A stretch of 64,000 nt of DNA, from the NCBI GenBank assembly GCA_046291875.1, contig JBKBSF010000017.1, positions 1 through 64,000 of the forward strand. The letters run 5' to 3'. Both the position numbers and the translations under genes were made by a program. This DNA is from SKVR01 sp046291875. Its GTDB lineage: Bacteria; Bacteroidota; Bacteroidia; Bacteroidales; UBA7960. Positions 44,349 through 52,082 of the stretch are shown here, one piece after another (position 1 is the first letter of the stretch; the number at the start of each line of letters is the position of its first letter). The notes under the pieces were generated by a model. The model searched no databases. It had not been told where the DNA came from and saw only the letters and a program-made list of their open reading frames with translations.

Positions 44349-44798
44349 ATGTCCGATTTAACTTTTAAAATCCATGCCCAGAGTGCCAGTGCAGCCAAAA
44401 CCATTGTAAAGGCGCGTAATTTTGAAATCATTGTTGACGAGCCCCAGAGTCTGGGTGGCACCGACAGTGCTGCAAATCCTGTAGAGTATGTGCTAGCTGC
44501 TTTTGCAGGATGTCTTAACGTGATGGGGCATTTGATTGCCTCAGAGATGGGTATCAGCCTCAAGGGCCTGAAGATCGAAATCAGCGGCCATTTGAACCCG
44601 GCCAGACTCTTCGGAAAGAGCGATGCTGAGCGTGCCGGTTACAAAGGGATTGTAGTAAAAATGATCCCCGATACCGACGCCGATGAAAGCCTGTTGCAAC
44701 AATGGCTTCATGCTGTTGAAGAAAGATGCCCTGTTAGCGACAACCTGCAGAATATCACTCCTGTAAAGGTGGAGTTGGAAAAACTGGAAATGGCATGA
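44349..44798 (+). CDS. OsmC-family protein
   Basis: OsmC/Ohr proteins reduce organic peroxides with two cysteines. The 149-residue protein has both: Cys55 in AAFAGCLNVMG and Cys127 in VEERCPVSDNL, at the usual spacing. SLGGTDSAANPVEYVLAA is the typical active-site approach. It belongs to the general OsmC-like/YhfA-type group rather than clear Ohr. It is divergent from the Crp/Fnr regulator, which may sense oxidative or redox stress. It converges with the omega-amidase gene. Confidence 0.9.
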   Translation: MSDLTFKIHAQSASAAKTIVKARNFEIIVDEPQSLGGTDSAANPVEYVLAAFAGCLNVMGHLIASEMGISLKGLKIEISGHLNPARLFGKSDAERAGYKGIVVKMIPDTDADESLLQQWLHAVEERCPVSDNLQNITPVKVELEKLEMA

Positions 44799-44820
44799 TC
44801 ATCTGGGATGCCCTGGTGGT

Positions 44821-45615
44821 TTAGCCCAGGGTAAACCGATCCCAGTCTTCAGCTACACGAAATTTATTACGGAAATCATCCAGCTGGCATTTAGGCATAG
44901 AGATGGTTTCCGTTTTTTCTTCTCCGGGCATCAGGTCGGAGAAATTTTCTCCCATGGGGCTGATGAGTGCCGAATCACCCGAGTATTGGATTCCGTTTGC
45001 GTCCTCTCCCAACCGGTTTACTCCGATCATATAGGCCTGGTTTTCTATGGCCCTGGCCATGAGCAACACCCTCCAGGGGTGGCTGCGTGCTGCAGGCCAG
45101 TTGGCTACATTGATAATGCAATCGTAATCAAAACCCTTCTCTGCACTGTAGTTGTTCTTGATCCACACCGGGAAACGCAGATCGTAGCAAATGAGCAACA
45201 GAAATTTCCAACCTTTGTATTCTACAATTATTCTTTCTTTGCCTGCAGTGTAGTGCTGGGTTTCGCCTGCAAAACTAAAAAGATGCTTTTTGTCGTAATG
45301 GTAATACGTGCCATCGGGTTGTACCCAGTATAGGCGGTTGAAGTACTTCCCCTTATCTTCCGTTACAATGCTGCCGCAAATTGCAACACCCCGCTCGCTT
45401 GCCAGGTTTTGCATCCATTGAAAAGACTCTCCCAGGTGAGGCTCAGCGCATTGTTGCGGGTTCATGGTAAACCCGGTGGTAAACATTTCGGGCAGAATGA
45501 TGAGCTCAGTGTAATCTTCCATCATGGCGATCTTGTGCTCAAACATGTCGCGGTTGGCCTTGGGGTTTTCCCAGTGCAGGGGCGACTGTACCAGGGTTAC
45601 TTTTATATTCGACAT
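44821..45615 (-). CDS. Nitrilase-superfamily omega-amidase (YafV-like)
   Basis: From the ATG at 45615, the 264-residue protein shows the Glu-Lys-Cys triad: Glu43 in LILPEMFTTGF, Lys109 in HYDKKHLFSF and Cys143 in LLICYDLRFPVW. These are the signatures of omega-amidases, which hydrolyse alpha-ketoglutaramate and alpha-ketosuccinamate. Its start overlaps the end of the upstream aminotransferase gene by 13 bases, so the two are translationally coupled. The pair would act in sequence: glutamine-linked transamination, then removal of the amide product. A longer N-terminal start is less likely because it would lie deep inside the upstream gene. Confidence 0.9.
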   Translation of the reverse strand: MSNIKVTLVQSPLHWENPKANRDMFEHKIAMMEDYTELIILPEMFTTGFTMNPQQCAEPHLGESFQWMQNLASERGVAICGSIVTEDKGKYFNRLYWVQPDGTYYHYDKKHLFSFAGETQHYTAGKERIIVEYKGWKFLLLICYDLRFPVWIKNNYSAEKGFDYDCIINVANWPAARSHPWRVLLMARAIENQAYMIGVNRLGEDANGIQYSGDSALISPMGENFSDLMPGEEKTETISMPKCQLDDFRNKFRVAEDWDRFTLG

Positions 45616-46760
45616 AGTATCTCCGCTGCTTTTTCGAGTGTTTCGTTGCCTTTGGCAAAGCAAAACCTCAGGGTTTGGTTGTTTACGGGTTTGTTGTAGA
45701 AGTAGGAGTTGGGTACCGAGGCCACCCCGAACTCACGGGTAAGCCGGGTGGCAAAATCCATTTCGCTTTCCTCGCTTATGCGGCTGTAGTCGAGCACCTG
45801 GAAATAGGTACCTGAAGCTGGCACTACTTTAAAACGCGATGTGGCGATGAGTTGAAGGAAGTAGTCGCGTTTCTCCTGGTAAAAACTGCCCAGGTGCATG
45901 TAATGGTCTTTGTTTTGCAGATACTCAGCAATGGCATATTGTACCGGTGTATTTACACAAAAGACCACAAACTGGTGGGTTTTTCTGAACTCTTTCATCA
46001 GGTTGGCCGGTGCCAGGCAATAGCCCATTTTCCAGCCGGTGGCATGAAAAGTTTTCCCGAAGGAGCACATCACCAGGCTTCGCCTGGCAAGGTTGGGATA
46101 GCGACACACGCTTTGGTGCTCACGCCCGTCGAAAATGATGTGTTCATACACTTCATCACTCAGAATAAGGATACTTGAGTTTTTTGTCAGTTTCTCCAGT
46201 TGCATCATGTCGGCAGCACTCAGGATGCTTCCGCTTGGGTTGTGAGGGCTGTTGATAATGATCATGCGGGTACGCCCGCTGATCACCTTTTTTACCTCGC
46301 TCCAGTCAATGTGGTAATCGGGCAGTTTCAGCTGTACACAAATGGGTACTCCCCCTGCCAGTTTAATAGCTGGTACATAGCTGTCGTAGGCTGGCTCAAA
46401 AACGATCACTTCATCATCCTCCCTGATCAGCGACATGATGGCCGTAAAGATCGCCTGTGTGGCACCGGCAGTAACGGTAATCTCCGTTTCCGGATCGTAT
46501 TGGGCACTGTAGAGGAATTCCGTTTTCTCTGCTATGGCCTCCCTGAGCCAGGGTAAGCCAGGCATGGGGGCATATTGGTTGTGCCCTTCGCGCATGTATT
46601 TATGCACCAGTTCTACCATATGCTCCGAAACAGGAAAATCGGGAAATCCCTGCGAAAGGTTGATCGCATTATGCTCCCGGGCCATCTGCGACATTACTGC
46701 GAAAACCGATGTGCCCGTCTGGGGGAGTTTTGATGTTACAACATCAGGAAAAAGTTCCAT
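45603..46760 (-). CDS. PLP-dependent methionine/glutamine aminotransferase (YbdL-like)
   Basis: A class I aminotransferase of 385 residues. INLSQGFPDFPVSE, NQYAPMPGLPWLREAIA, TVTAGATQAIFTAI, INSPHNPSG, LILSDEVYEHIIFDG and the PLP lysine in SFGKTFHATGWKMGY are all in place. The N-terminal and GKTFHATGWK patterns fit the YbdL/KAT group, which uses methionine and aromatic amino acids with keto acids, and often glutamine as amino donor. The overlap with the omega-amidase gene strengthens a role in methionine salvage by the glutamine transaminase/omega-amidase route. It is transcribed away from pgk. Confidence 0.9.
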   Translation of the reverse strand: MELFPDVVTSKLPQTGTSVFAVMSQMAREHNAINLSQGFPDFPVSEHMVELVHKYMREGHNQYAPMPGLPWLREAIAEKTEFLYSAQYDPETEITVTAGATQAIFTAIMSLIREDDEVIVFEPAYDSYVPAIKLAGGVPICVQLKLPDYHIDWSEVKKVISGRTRMIIINSPHNPSGSILSAADMMQLEKLTKNSSILILSDEVYEHIIFDGREHQSVCRYPNLARRSLVMCSFGKTFHATGWKMGYCLAPANLMKEFRKTHQFVVFCVNTPVQYAIAEYLQNKDHYMHLGSFYQEKRDYFLQLIATSRFKVVPASGTYFQVLDYSRISEESEMDFATRLTREFGVASVPNSYFYNKPVNNQTLRFCFAKGNETLEKAAEILCRI

Positions 46761-46778
46761 AGTTGGCTGTATTTTGTT

Positions 46779-46786
46779 TAATTTTG
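46779..46786 (+). promoter_or_regulatory. Promoter -7 element for pgk
   Basis: TAATTTTG (TAnnTTTG), about 108 bases before the pgk ATG. It faces the opposite-strand box at 46826-46833. Confidence 0.5.
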
Positions 46787-46825
46787 CACCTTGTTAGAAC
46801 ATCCCTTACCGGGGTGTTGAAGCGG

Positions 46826-46833
46826 CAAAATTA
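46826..46833 (-). promoter_or_regulatory. Promoter -7 element for the aminotransferase/omega-amidase operon
   Basis: CAAAATTA is the complement of TAATTTTG (TAnnTTTG). RNA would start near 46819 and cross the pgk promoter before reaching the ATG at 46760. Confidence 0.45.
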
Positions 46834-46893
46834 TAATAAAAATCTGACAAGCTGAGTCCTCAGCCCAATCCATTTATAAACGAAAAAAAGGAA

Positions 46894-48084
46894 ATGATGA
46901 AAACCATTGACGGATTTAATTTTGCGGGCAAAAGAGCCCTGATTCGTGTTGATTTTAATGTGCCCCTGAACAAGGAATTCCAGATTACCGACGATTCGCG
47001 CATGCGTGCTGCGGTGCCTACCATAGAGAAAATCCTCAGGGATGGAGGATCCGTAATTCTGATGTCGCACCTGGGTCGCCCCAAAGAGGGGCCGGAGGAT
47101 AAGTTCTCGCTGCGTCACCTGGTAGATCATCTGGCAAAGCTCACCGGTGCGCCTGTTAAGTTTGCCGACGATTGCATTGGCCAGTCTGCCGTAGAACTTT
47201 CTGCAAGCCTCAAACCTGGTGAAATCCTTTTGCTGGAGAACCTCCGCTACTATAAAGAAGAAACCAAGGGCGATGAGGCCTTTGCGCAGAAACTGGCTTC
47301 CCTGGCCGACGCGTACGTTAATGATGCCTTTGGGACTGCCCACCGTGCACATGCCTCTACCACCATTGTAGCTAAGTTTGCCAGCCACAAAATGTTTGGC
47401 TACCTGATGGAGCGTGAGCTCAGCAGCATCGACAAGGTGCTTAAAGACACTCAGAAACCCTACACTGCCATCATTGGAGGTGCAAAGGTTTCTTCGAAAA
47501 TTGAAATCATCAACAACCTTATGGATAAGGCCGACGATCTGATCATTGGAGGAGGTATGATGTTTACCTTCATCAAGGCCATGGGTGGTAAAGTGGGCAG
47601 CAGCCTTGTGGAAGACGACTTTCTGCAGACTGCCAGAGAGATCATGGCAAAGGCCGAGGCCAAAGGTGTTAAACTCCATATTCCTGCAGATGCAGTGATT
47701 GCCGATAAATTTGATAATGATGCCGCCCGTAAAATGGTAAAAGCCGACGCCATTGAAGACGGATGGATGGGCCTTGACATCGGAACCGAGAGTATTGAAG
47801 CCCTGGCGCAAGTTATCGAAAACTCTAAAACCGTTCTTTGGAATGGCCCCATGGGAGTTTTTGAAATGTCGAATTTTGCTGCTGGCACCAAGTCCATCGC
47901 CGACTCACTGGTGAAAGCCACCCAAAAGGGAGCCTTTACCTTGGTGGGTGGAGGCGACTCCGTTGCCGCCATCAACCAGTTAGGTCTGGCTGAAAAGGTG
48001 AGCTACGTTAGCACCGGTGGTGGTGCATTGCTGGAGTATATGGAAGGAAAAGTACTTCCAGGCGTTGCCGCTATCAATGAATAA
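46894..48084 (+). CDS. pgk: Phosphoglycerate kinase
   Basis: Glycolytic enzyme transferring phosphate from 1,3-bisphosphoglycerate to ADP. The 396-residue protein begins KTIDGFNFAGKRALIRVDFNVPL and has the substrate-binding RVDFNVP, SHLGRPK, NLRYYKEE and NDAFGTAHRAHAS, then the nucleotide-binding GGAKVSSKI, WNGPMGVFE and GGGDSVAAINQ. Two adjacent Met codons are possible starts. It is a single-gene unit with a strong terminator. No other glycolytic gene is adjacent. Confidence 0.97.
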   Translation: MMKTIDGFNFAGKRALIRVDFNVPLNKEFQITDDSRMRAAVPTIEKILRDGGSVILMSHLGRPKEGPEDKFSLRHLVDHLAKLTGAPVKFADDCIGQSAVELSASLKPGEILLLENLRYYKEETKGDEAFAQKLASLADAYVNDAFGTAHRAHASTTIVAKFASHKMFGYLMERELSSIDKVLKDTQKPYTAIIGGAKVSSKIEIINNLMDKADDLIIGGGMMFTFIKAMGGKVGSSLVEDDFLQTAREIMAKAEAKGVKLHIPADAVIADKFDNDAARKMVKADAIEDGWMGLDIGTESIEALAQVIENSKTVLWNGPMGVFEMSNFAAGTKSIADSLVKATQKGAFTLVGGGDSVAAINQLGLAEKVSYVSTGGGALLEYMEGKVLPGVAAINE

Positions 48085-48100
48085 TTCTGAGTTACCCGTT

Positions 48101-48154
48101 AAAAAAAATCCCCGGCAGGTTTTCCTCTGCCGGGGATTTTTTTTTTTTTTTTTT
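48101..48154 (+). terminator. Rho-independent terminator after pgk with long T tract
   Basis: AATCCCCGGCAG pairs with CTGCCGGGGATT (48107-48118 with 48127-48138) around an 8-base loop. Eight As precede and 18 Ts (48137-48154) follow; the stem can extend through A-T pairs. Confidence 0.92.
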
Positions 48155-48249
48155 CGTCAGTGCTATTGACAGGTGCACAGGCATCTCAACTGGGTTTTAC
48201 TGATGGCTGAAGTGGGGGTTTTCAGGTTTGCCTCTCATGCGGTGGTATT

Positions 48250-49746
48250 TTATCCTCCTTCGCCAATGCTTTCCATCACCCTTACCATACGATCGCGCAA
48301 AACGGCAGAGGTACCTGCATAGTTATTCACAATGAAAGCAAAGGCGATCAGCTCGCCCTTCCGGTTTTTGGTATAACCGGTATAGGCCCTTACATTGCCC
48401 AGGAATCCGCTTTTGGCCATCAGTATGCCCCGTGCCGGGCTGTTTGTAAACAACCTCTCCAGGGAGCCCGACCGGCCCGCAACGGGCAATCCGGATGTAA
48501 GTGCTTCGTAAAGAGCAGGGTTGGATGCGGCCTGCCCGAGCATAAAAACAAGCTGCGCTGCTGTGAGATTATTGAAAGGAGAAAGACCACTGCCATCATG
48601 TATGCGCATACCTCGCACCGGCATTCCCTTTTGTTGCCAGAACTCGGTAATTACCTCTGCACCCCTGGCAAAGCTTCCTTCGTTTTTATAATGCAATCCC
48701 AGGTATTTAATAAGGTTTTCTGCATAGGTATTTACGCTTTGCATGTTGGTGCGTGCGGCAATGGTGGCCAGGGGAGGGGATTGCCAGGTGTGGAGTAATA
48801 CTCTTACGGAAGGATCGCTGATGCTTTCCAGGGTACGGTGTGTATGCACTTTGCCGGTGCAGGTAATCTGCCGGGCCATGAGGAAGCTCCTGAACTGACT
48901 TGCCAGGTGCAATCCCGGATCGGGTATCGATCCTCTTACCGGAAAAGCATTGCTGCCCAGTGGCACGGTGCCTGTAAACCACCTTTGGTTATAGCCAGGT
49001 GCACCATAGATGTAAACCCTGTCGCCAGAGCCCCTGGGGCCAGTGGTAACCTCGTTGACCCATTCCATACCTTCAATAACAGGCTCTGTGCGCAGCACTG
49101 TGGCGGGAGCACCTTCTCTGTTGCCCGGCTGAAAGAAAACGGTGTACATGTTTTCGTATACCGTAAGGGCATGGGCTCCGGCGCCATAGTAGTTGCCCAG
49201 ATCTTCCCACATCCATTTGGGGGGTACCATATGTGCATCAAAGGCAGAACCATCTGCAATGATGTGCCCTTCAACACTACGAATACCTGCGTGGTGCAAA
49301 GCGGCAAGCCAGGCTTCGAAAGTTCTTTCAATGGCCAGGCTGTCGTGCAGTTGTGTGGCCCCCAGCGCAGGATCGCCCATGCCATGGATGTAAAGATTTC
49401 CTTTCAGGATGCCATTTTCAATCTTTCCATCATATTGAAGGCGGGTTGCAAATCTGAAATCTTCCCCCAAAAGCGCCAGCGCTGTAAGGGTGGTTACCAC
49501 CTTTTGTGTGGAGGCAGGTATAAGTGCAAGGTTGGGATTTACCGATGCAAGGGTTTGGCCGGTTTGCAGGTTTCGGGCTTCAAATCCCCATGAGGCAGAG
49601 GCCAGCGAAGTGTCTGATGCAAAGTTTTCTATCGATCGCTGCAAACTGCTGGAGCGGGGAGTGTGGGTGGTTGAAGGAAGCAACAACCATAACCCCAACA
49701 GCATCAGGGTGATAATAACAGAGAAGGTAATTGTAGGCTTGTGCAT
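48250..49746 (-). CDS. dacB: D-alanyl-D-alanine carboxypeptidase/endopeptidase (PBP4, S13 family)
   Basis: A periplasmic penicillin-binding protein that trims or cleaves peptidoglycan cross-links. From the ATG at 49746 the 498-residue protein has an N-terminal hydrophobic anchor or signal (about 8-24), the SxxK motif Ser79-Lys82 (ASTQK), the SxN motif in SVNTYAENL and KSG in ILMAKSGFLGNV in place of the more common KTG. A large insert between SxxK and SxN is typical of PBP4. It follows the MCE gene on the same strand, but a terminator intervenes. Confidence 0.93.
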   Translation of the reverse strand: MHKPTITFSVIITLMLLGLWLLLPSTTHTPRSSSLQRSIENFASDTSLASASWGFEARNLQTGQTLASVNPNLALIPASTQKVVTTLTALALLGEDFRFATRLQYDGKIENGILKGNLYIHGMGDPALGATQLHDSLAIERTFEAWLAALHHAGIRSVEGHIIADGSAFDAHMVPPKWMWEDLGNYYGAGAHALTVYENMYTVFFQPGNREGAPATVLRTEPVIEGMEWVNEVTTGPRGSGDRVYIYGAPGYNQRWFTGTVPLGSNAFPVRGSIPDPGLHLASQFRSFLMARQITCTGKVHTHRTLESISDPSVRVLLHTWQSPPLATIAARTNMQSVNTYAENLIKYLGLHYKNEGSFARGAEVITEFWQQKGMPVRGMRIHDGSGLSPFNNLTAAQLVFMLGQAASNPALYEALTSGLPVAGRSGSLERLFTNSPARGILMAKSGFLGNVRAYTGYTKNRKGELIAFAFIVNNYAGTSAVLRDRMVRVMESIGEGG

Positions 49747-49777
49747 CGGTATAGATATTTCTCGGTACAACAGATTT

Positions 49778-49822
49778 AAAAAAAGCCTGTCCGGTTGCTT
49801 TTCGATGCATCAGACAGGCTTT
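49778..49822 (-). terminator. Terminator after the MCE-protein gene
   Basis: On the minus strand AAAGCCTGTC pairs with GACAGGCTTT (complements of 49813-49822 and 49782-49791) and seven Ts follow. It separates the amidase-MCE operon from dacB. Confidence 0.8.
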
Positions 49823-49841
49823 GGAGCAGGTTGGGTGCGCC

Positions 49842-50801
49842 TCAGCGTCTGCCGCCAAAAACGGAAATATTAATATAACTTCCCGGATTTCTTCTTATGT
49901 CTTCCAGCAGCAATTCCAGCTGTTTGGAAGAGCTCTCCAGGTTATTGTACAGCTGCTCATCGTTTACCAGCATGCCCAGTGACCCTTCGCCACGGTTTAC
50001 CTTATCCATGATCTGGTTGAAGCTGGCCAGGCTCTCCTCGGTGTGTCGGAGGGTTTGTTGAAGGTTGGCAGCAGCAATGCTGTCGGTAATGCCCGAAACA
50101 TTCCTGATGATGTTGCTCAGCAGTTCGTTGTTGTTGCTCAGATTGCGTGTAATGGATTCGGCATTGGCCATGATGGCAGAAATACGAAGGGTTTCCCTGG
50201 CAATGGTCTGATCCAGGGTGGAAGTTGTATTCTCGATATTGCCAATAGTTTCCTGGATGCTTTGAAAAGAGGACTCTATGTTCTGGCGGGTGGTTTCATT
50301 GAAAATTGCCTGGAAGGTGTCAAACACAGAATCCAGTTGAGCAAAAAGGTCGTCTGCCCTTTTTTGTATGGGCAGCAGGATTTGGCTTACCTCTTCCTGG
50401 ATGGATGTCTGGGTGTGGGCAAGCAATGTATCGCCATTCTGGATCATTTGCCCGGAAGATCCCAGCTCGATGATGATCTCGCGGGTGCCGGTGAGGCTCA
50501 TCCCGGTGAGTACCGAACGGGAGTCTATGGGAATAGGTACATCGCGACGCACAATATTCTCCACAATAATACGCCCTGAGCCATCGGGCATAAAGCGGAT
50601 ACGGTTTACCTGGCCAATGCTTACACCACTCAGACTTACCGGGTTGGATTCAATAAGTCCGGTTACATCATCATAAATGGCATAGAAAACGATCTGGCGG
50701 GAGAAAATATCTTTCCCTTTGAGGAAATTAAGCCCCCAGATAAACAAAAAGATAGACACTACGGCCAGCAGGCCAATCTTGAATTCACGGCTGATCTTCA
50801 A
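49842..50801 (-). CDS. MCE/MlaD-family lipid-transport protein
   Basis: A 319-residue protein with one N-terminal membrane anchor (GLLAVVSIFLFIWGLNFL), a single MCE domain (about 35-115: FYAIYDDVTGLIESNPVSLSGVSIGQV) and a long helical C-terminal part (about 130-300) with Asn/Gln/Ser-rich heptads that probably forms a coiled coil or channel. MCE proteins carry phospholipids between membranes. The gene starts 11 bases after the amidase stop, so they form an operon. The permease and ATPase (MlaE, MlaF) are not in the window. Confidence 0.88.
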   Translation of the reverse strand: MKISREFKIGLLAVVSIFLFIWGLNFLKGKDIFSRQIVFYAIYDDVTGLIESNPVSLSGVSIGQVNRIRFMPDGSGRIIVENIVRRDVPIPIDSRSVLTGMSLTGTREIIIELGSSGQMIQNGDTLLAHTQTSIQEEVSQILLPIQKRADDLFAQLDSVFDTFQAIFNETTRQNIESSFQSIQETIGNIENTTSTLDQTIARETLRISAIMANAESITRNLSNNNELLSNIIRNVSGITDSIAAANLQQTLRHTEESLASFNQIMDKVNRGEGSLGMLVNDEQLYNNLESSSKQLELLLEDIRRNPGSYINISVFGGRR

Positions 50802-50812
50802 AACAAGGGTAT

Positions 50813-51982
50813 TTAAGGGGTTTGTAAAGCATGATTGACAAGGCGCAGAGCTTCGGCGGTTGATATGCGCTCATTGTCGCGGAAGGCTACAATGAAAGCA
50901 TCGCGGAAACCCCGGGCATGCAATTTTTGTTGGATAAGGGTGGCTGCTTCCAGAGTAGGTTCATTGCCCAGGGTGTATTTGAACAATCCATCGTGGAAAT
51001 AGAAGCTAATTCCTTCCAGATCGCGAAACTCCGGGGCATTTACAGGTCTTTCCACCGATGTGGTGGCAAACTGTACTCTGAAACTGATTACAGGGGCGGC
51101 TGGAGTAGCGTCAGTGGCGGGAGTTTCGCGTACCGGCTCCCGCACCTGGGGTTGTTGTACAACGGGTTGTGGGCTTCTTTGCCCGTTGCGACCTCCCTGG
51201 CTTGCCAGGTTGTCCTGGTAGGTTTTATAATCGCGGAAGGCCCGAAAAATGGCTGAGGCAATGTGGGCCTGACCCATTTCCGACATCAGGTACCTCTCTT
51301 CCTGGGGGTTGCTCAGAAAGCCCGCCTCCACCAGAATGCCGGGCATAGTAATGTTGTAAAGCACCAGGAAACCTGCCTGTTTTACGCCCCTATCGTGCCG
51401 GCCCGCTCTCTCGCGAAACTGATCCTGAATCAAGGATGCCATAGTGAGACTTTGATGCAGATACAGATTCTGAAACATACTGAAGATGATATTGGATTCT
51501 GGCGAATTGGGATCGTACCCGCTATAGGTCTCCAGGTAATCATCTTCAAAAAGAATGGCTGCATTCTCTTTCTTGGCCACCTCAAGGTTTTCCTGGCTTC
51601 GGTGCAATCCCATCACAAAAGTTTCGGTGCCATAGGCTCTGCCCGATCGGCTTGCATTGCAATGGATGGAAATGAACAGATCTGCTTTGTTTTCATTAGC
51701 AATCTGTGCCCTTCGGATGAGGGGAATAAACTCGTCGGTGGTGCGGGTATAGATCACCTCCACGTCATCGAAATTCTGCTTGATATATTCGCCCAGTTTT
51801 AGGGCAATGGCCAGCACAATATCCTTTTCCTGGGCCTGTGCACCCACTGCACCCGGATCGCGCCCTCCATGGCCGGGATCTATCACCACCTTACGCACGA
51901 AGCCCTGCCTGTCGGCAAATACCTGCTGGCATGAAAATATCAGCAGTGTAAGGATACCAAAAATTATAATCTGTCGTTTCAC
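50813..51982 (-). CDS. N-acetylmuramoyl-L-alanine amidase (Amidase_3) with C-terminal SPOR-like domain
   Basis: A zinc hydrolase cleaving the glycan-peptide bond of peptidoglycan. The 389-residue protein has a signal peptide (a lipobox-like FSC lies within it), the catalytic domain (about 30-250) with VIDPGHGGRDPGA, LFISIHCNAS and GILVEAGFLSN, and a Pro/Gln linker. The C-terminal stretch (about 300-389) resembles a degenerate SPOR-like repeat that may bind glycans (FRVQFATTS, LFKYTLGNEPTLEAATLIQQKL). It is the first gene of the amidase-MCE operon, divergent from lptD. Family call is strong. Confidence 0.93.
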   Translation of the reverse strand: MKRQIIIFGILTLLIFSCQQVFADRQGFVRKVVIDPGHGGRDPGAVGAQAQEKDIVLAIALKLGEYIKQNFDDVEVIYTRTTDEFIPLIRRAQIANENKADLFISIHCNASRSGRAYGTETFVMGLHRSQENLEVAKKENAAILFEDDYLETYSGYDPNSPESNIIFSMFQNLYLHQSLTMASLIQDQFRERAGRHDRGVKQAGFLVLYNITMPGILVEAGFLSNPQEERYLMSEMGQAHIASAIFRAFRDYKTYQDNLASQGGRNGQRSPQPVVQQPQVREPVRETPATDATPAAPVISFRVQFATTSVERPVNAPEFRDLEGISFYFHDGLFKYTLGNEPTLEAATLIQQKLHARGFRDAFIVAFRDNERISTAEALRLVNHALQTP

Positions 51983-52004
51983 TTATTAATTGATCGTTTT
52001 TTTA

Positions 52005-52012
52005 TAGTTTTG
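52005..52012 (+). promoter_or_regulatory. Promoter -7 element for lptD
   Basis: TAGTTTTG (TAnnTTTG). RNA would start near 52019, 64 bases before the TTG start at 52083. Confidence 0.55.
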
Positions 52013-52061
52013 CGCTGGTTTTCCACAACGATAATACGTTACAGGGGCTCGTTCTATTGTG

Positions 52062-52069
52062 CAAAAATA
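52062..52069 (-). promoter_or_regulatory. Promoter -7 element for the amidase-MCE operon
   Basis: CAAAAATA is the complement of TATTTTTG (TAnnTTTG). RNA would start near 52055, overlapping the start of the lptD transcript on the other strand. Confidence 0.5.
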
Positions 52070-52082
52070 ATATTAAATAGAT

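Noticed and set aside
46831..47811. A 326-codon minus-strand frame over pgk
   Set aside because: Entirely antisense to an unmistakable phosphoglycerate kinase; no recognisable protein features.
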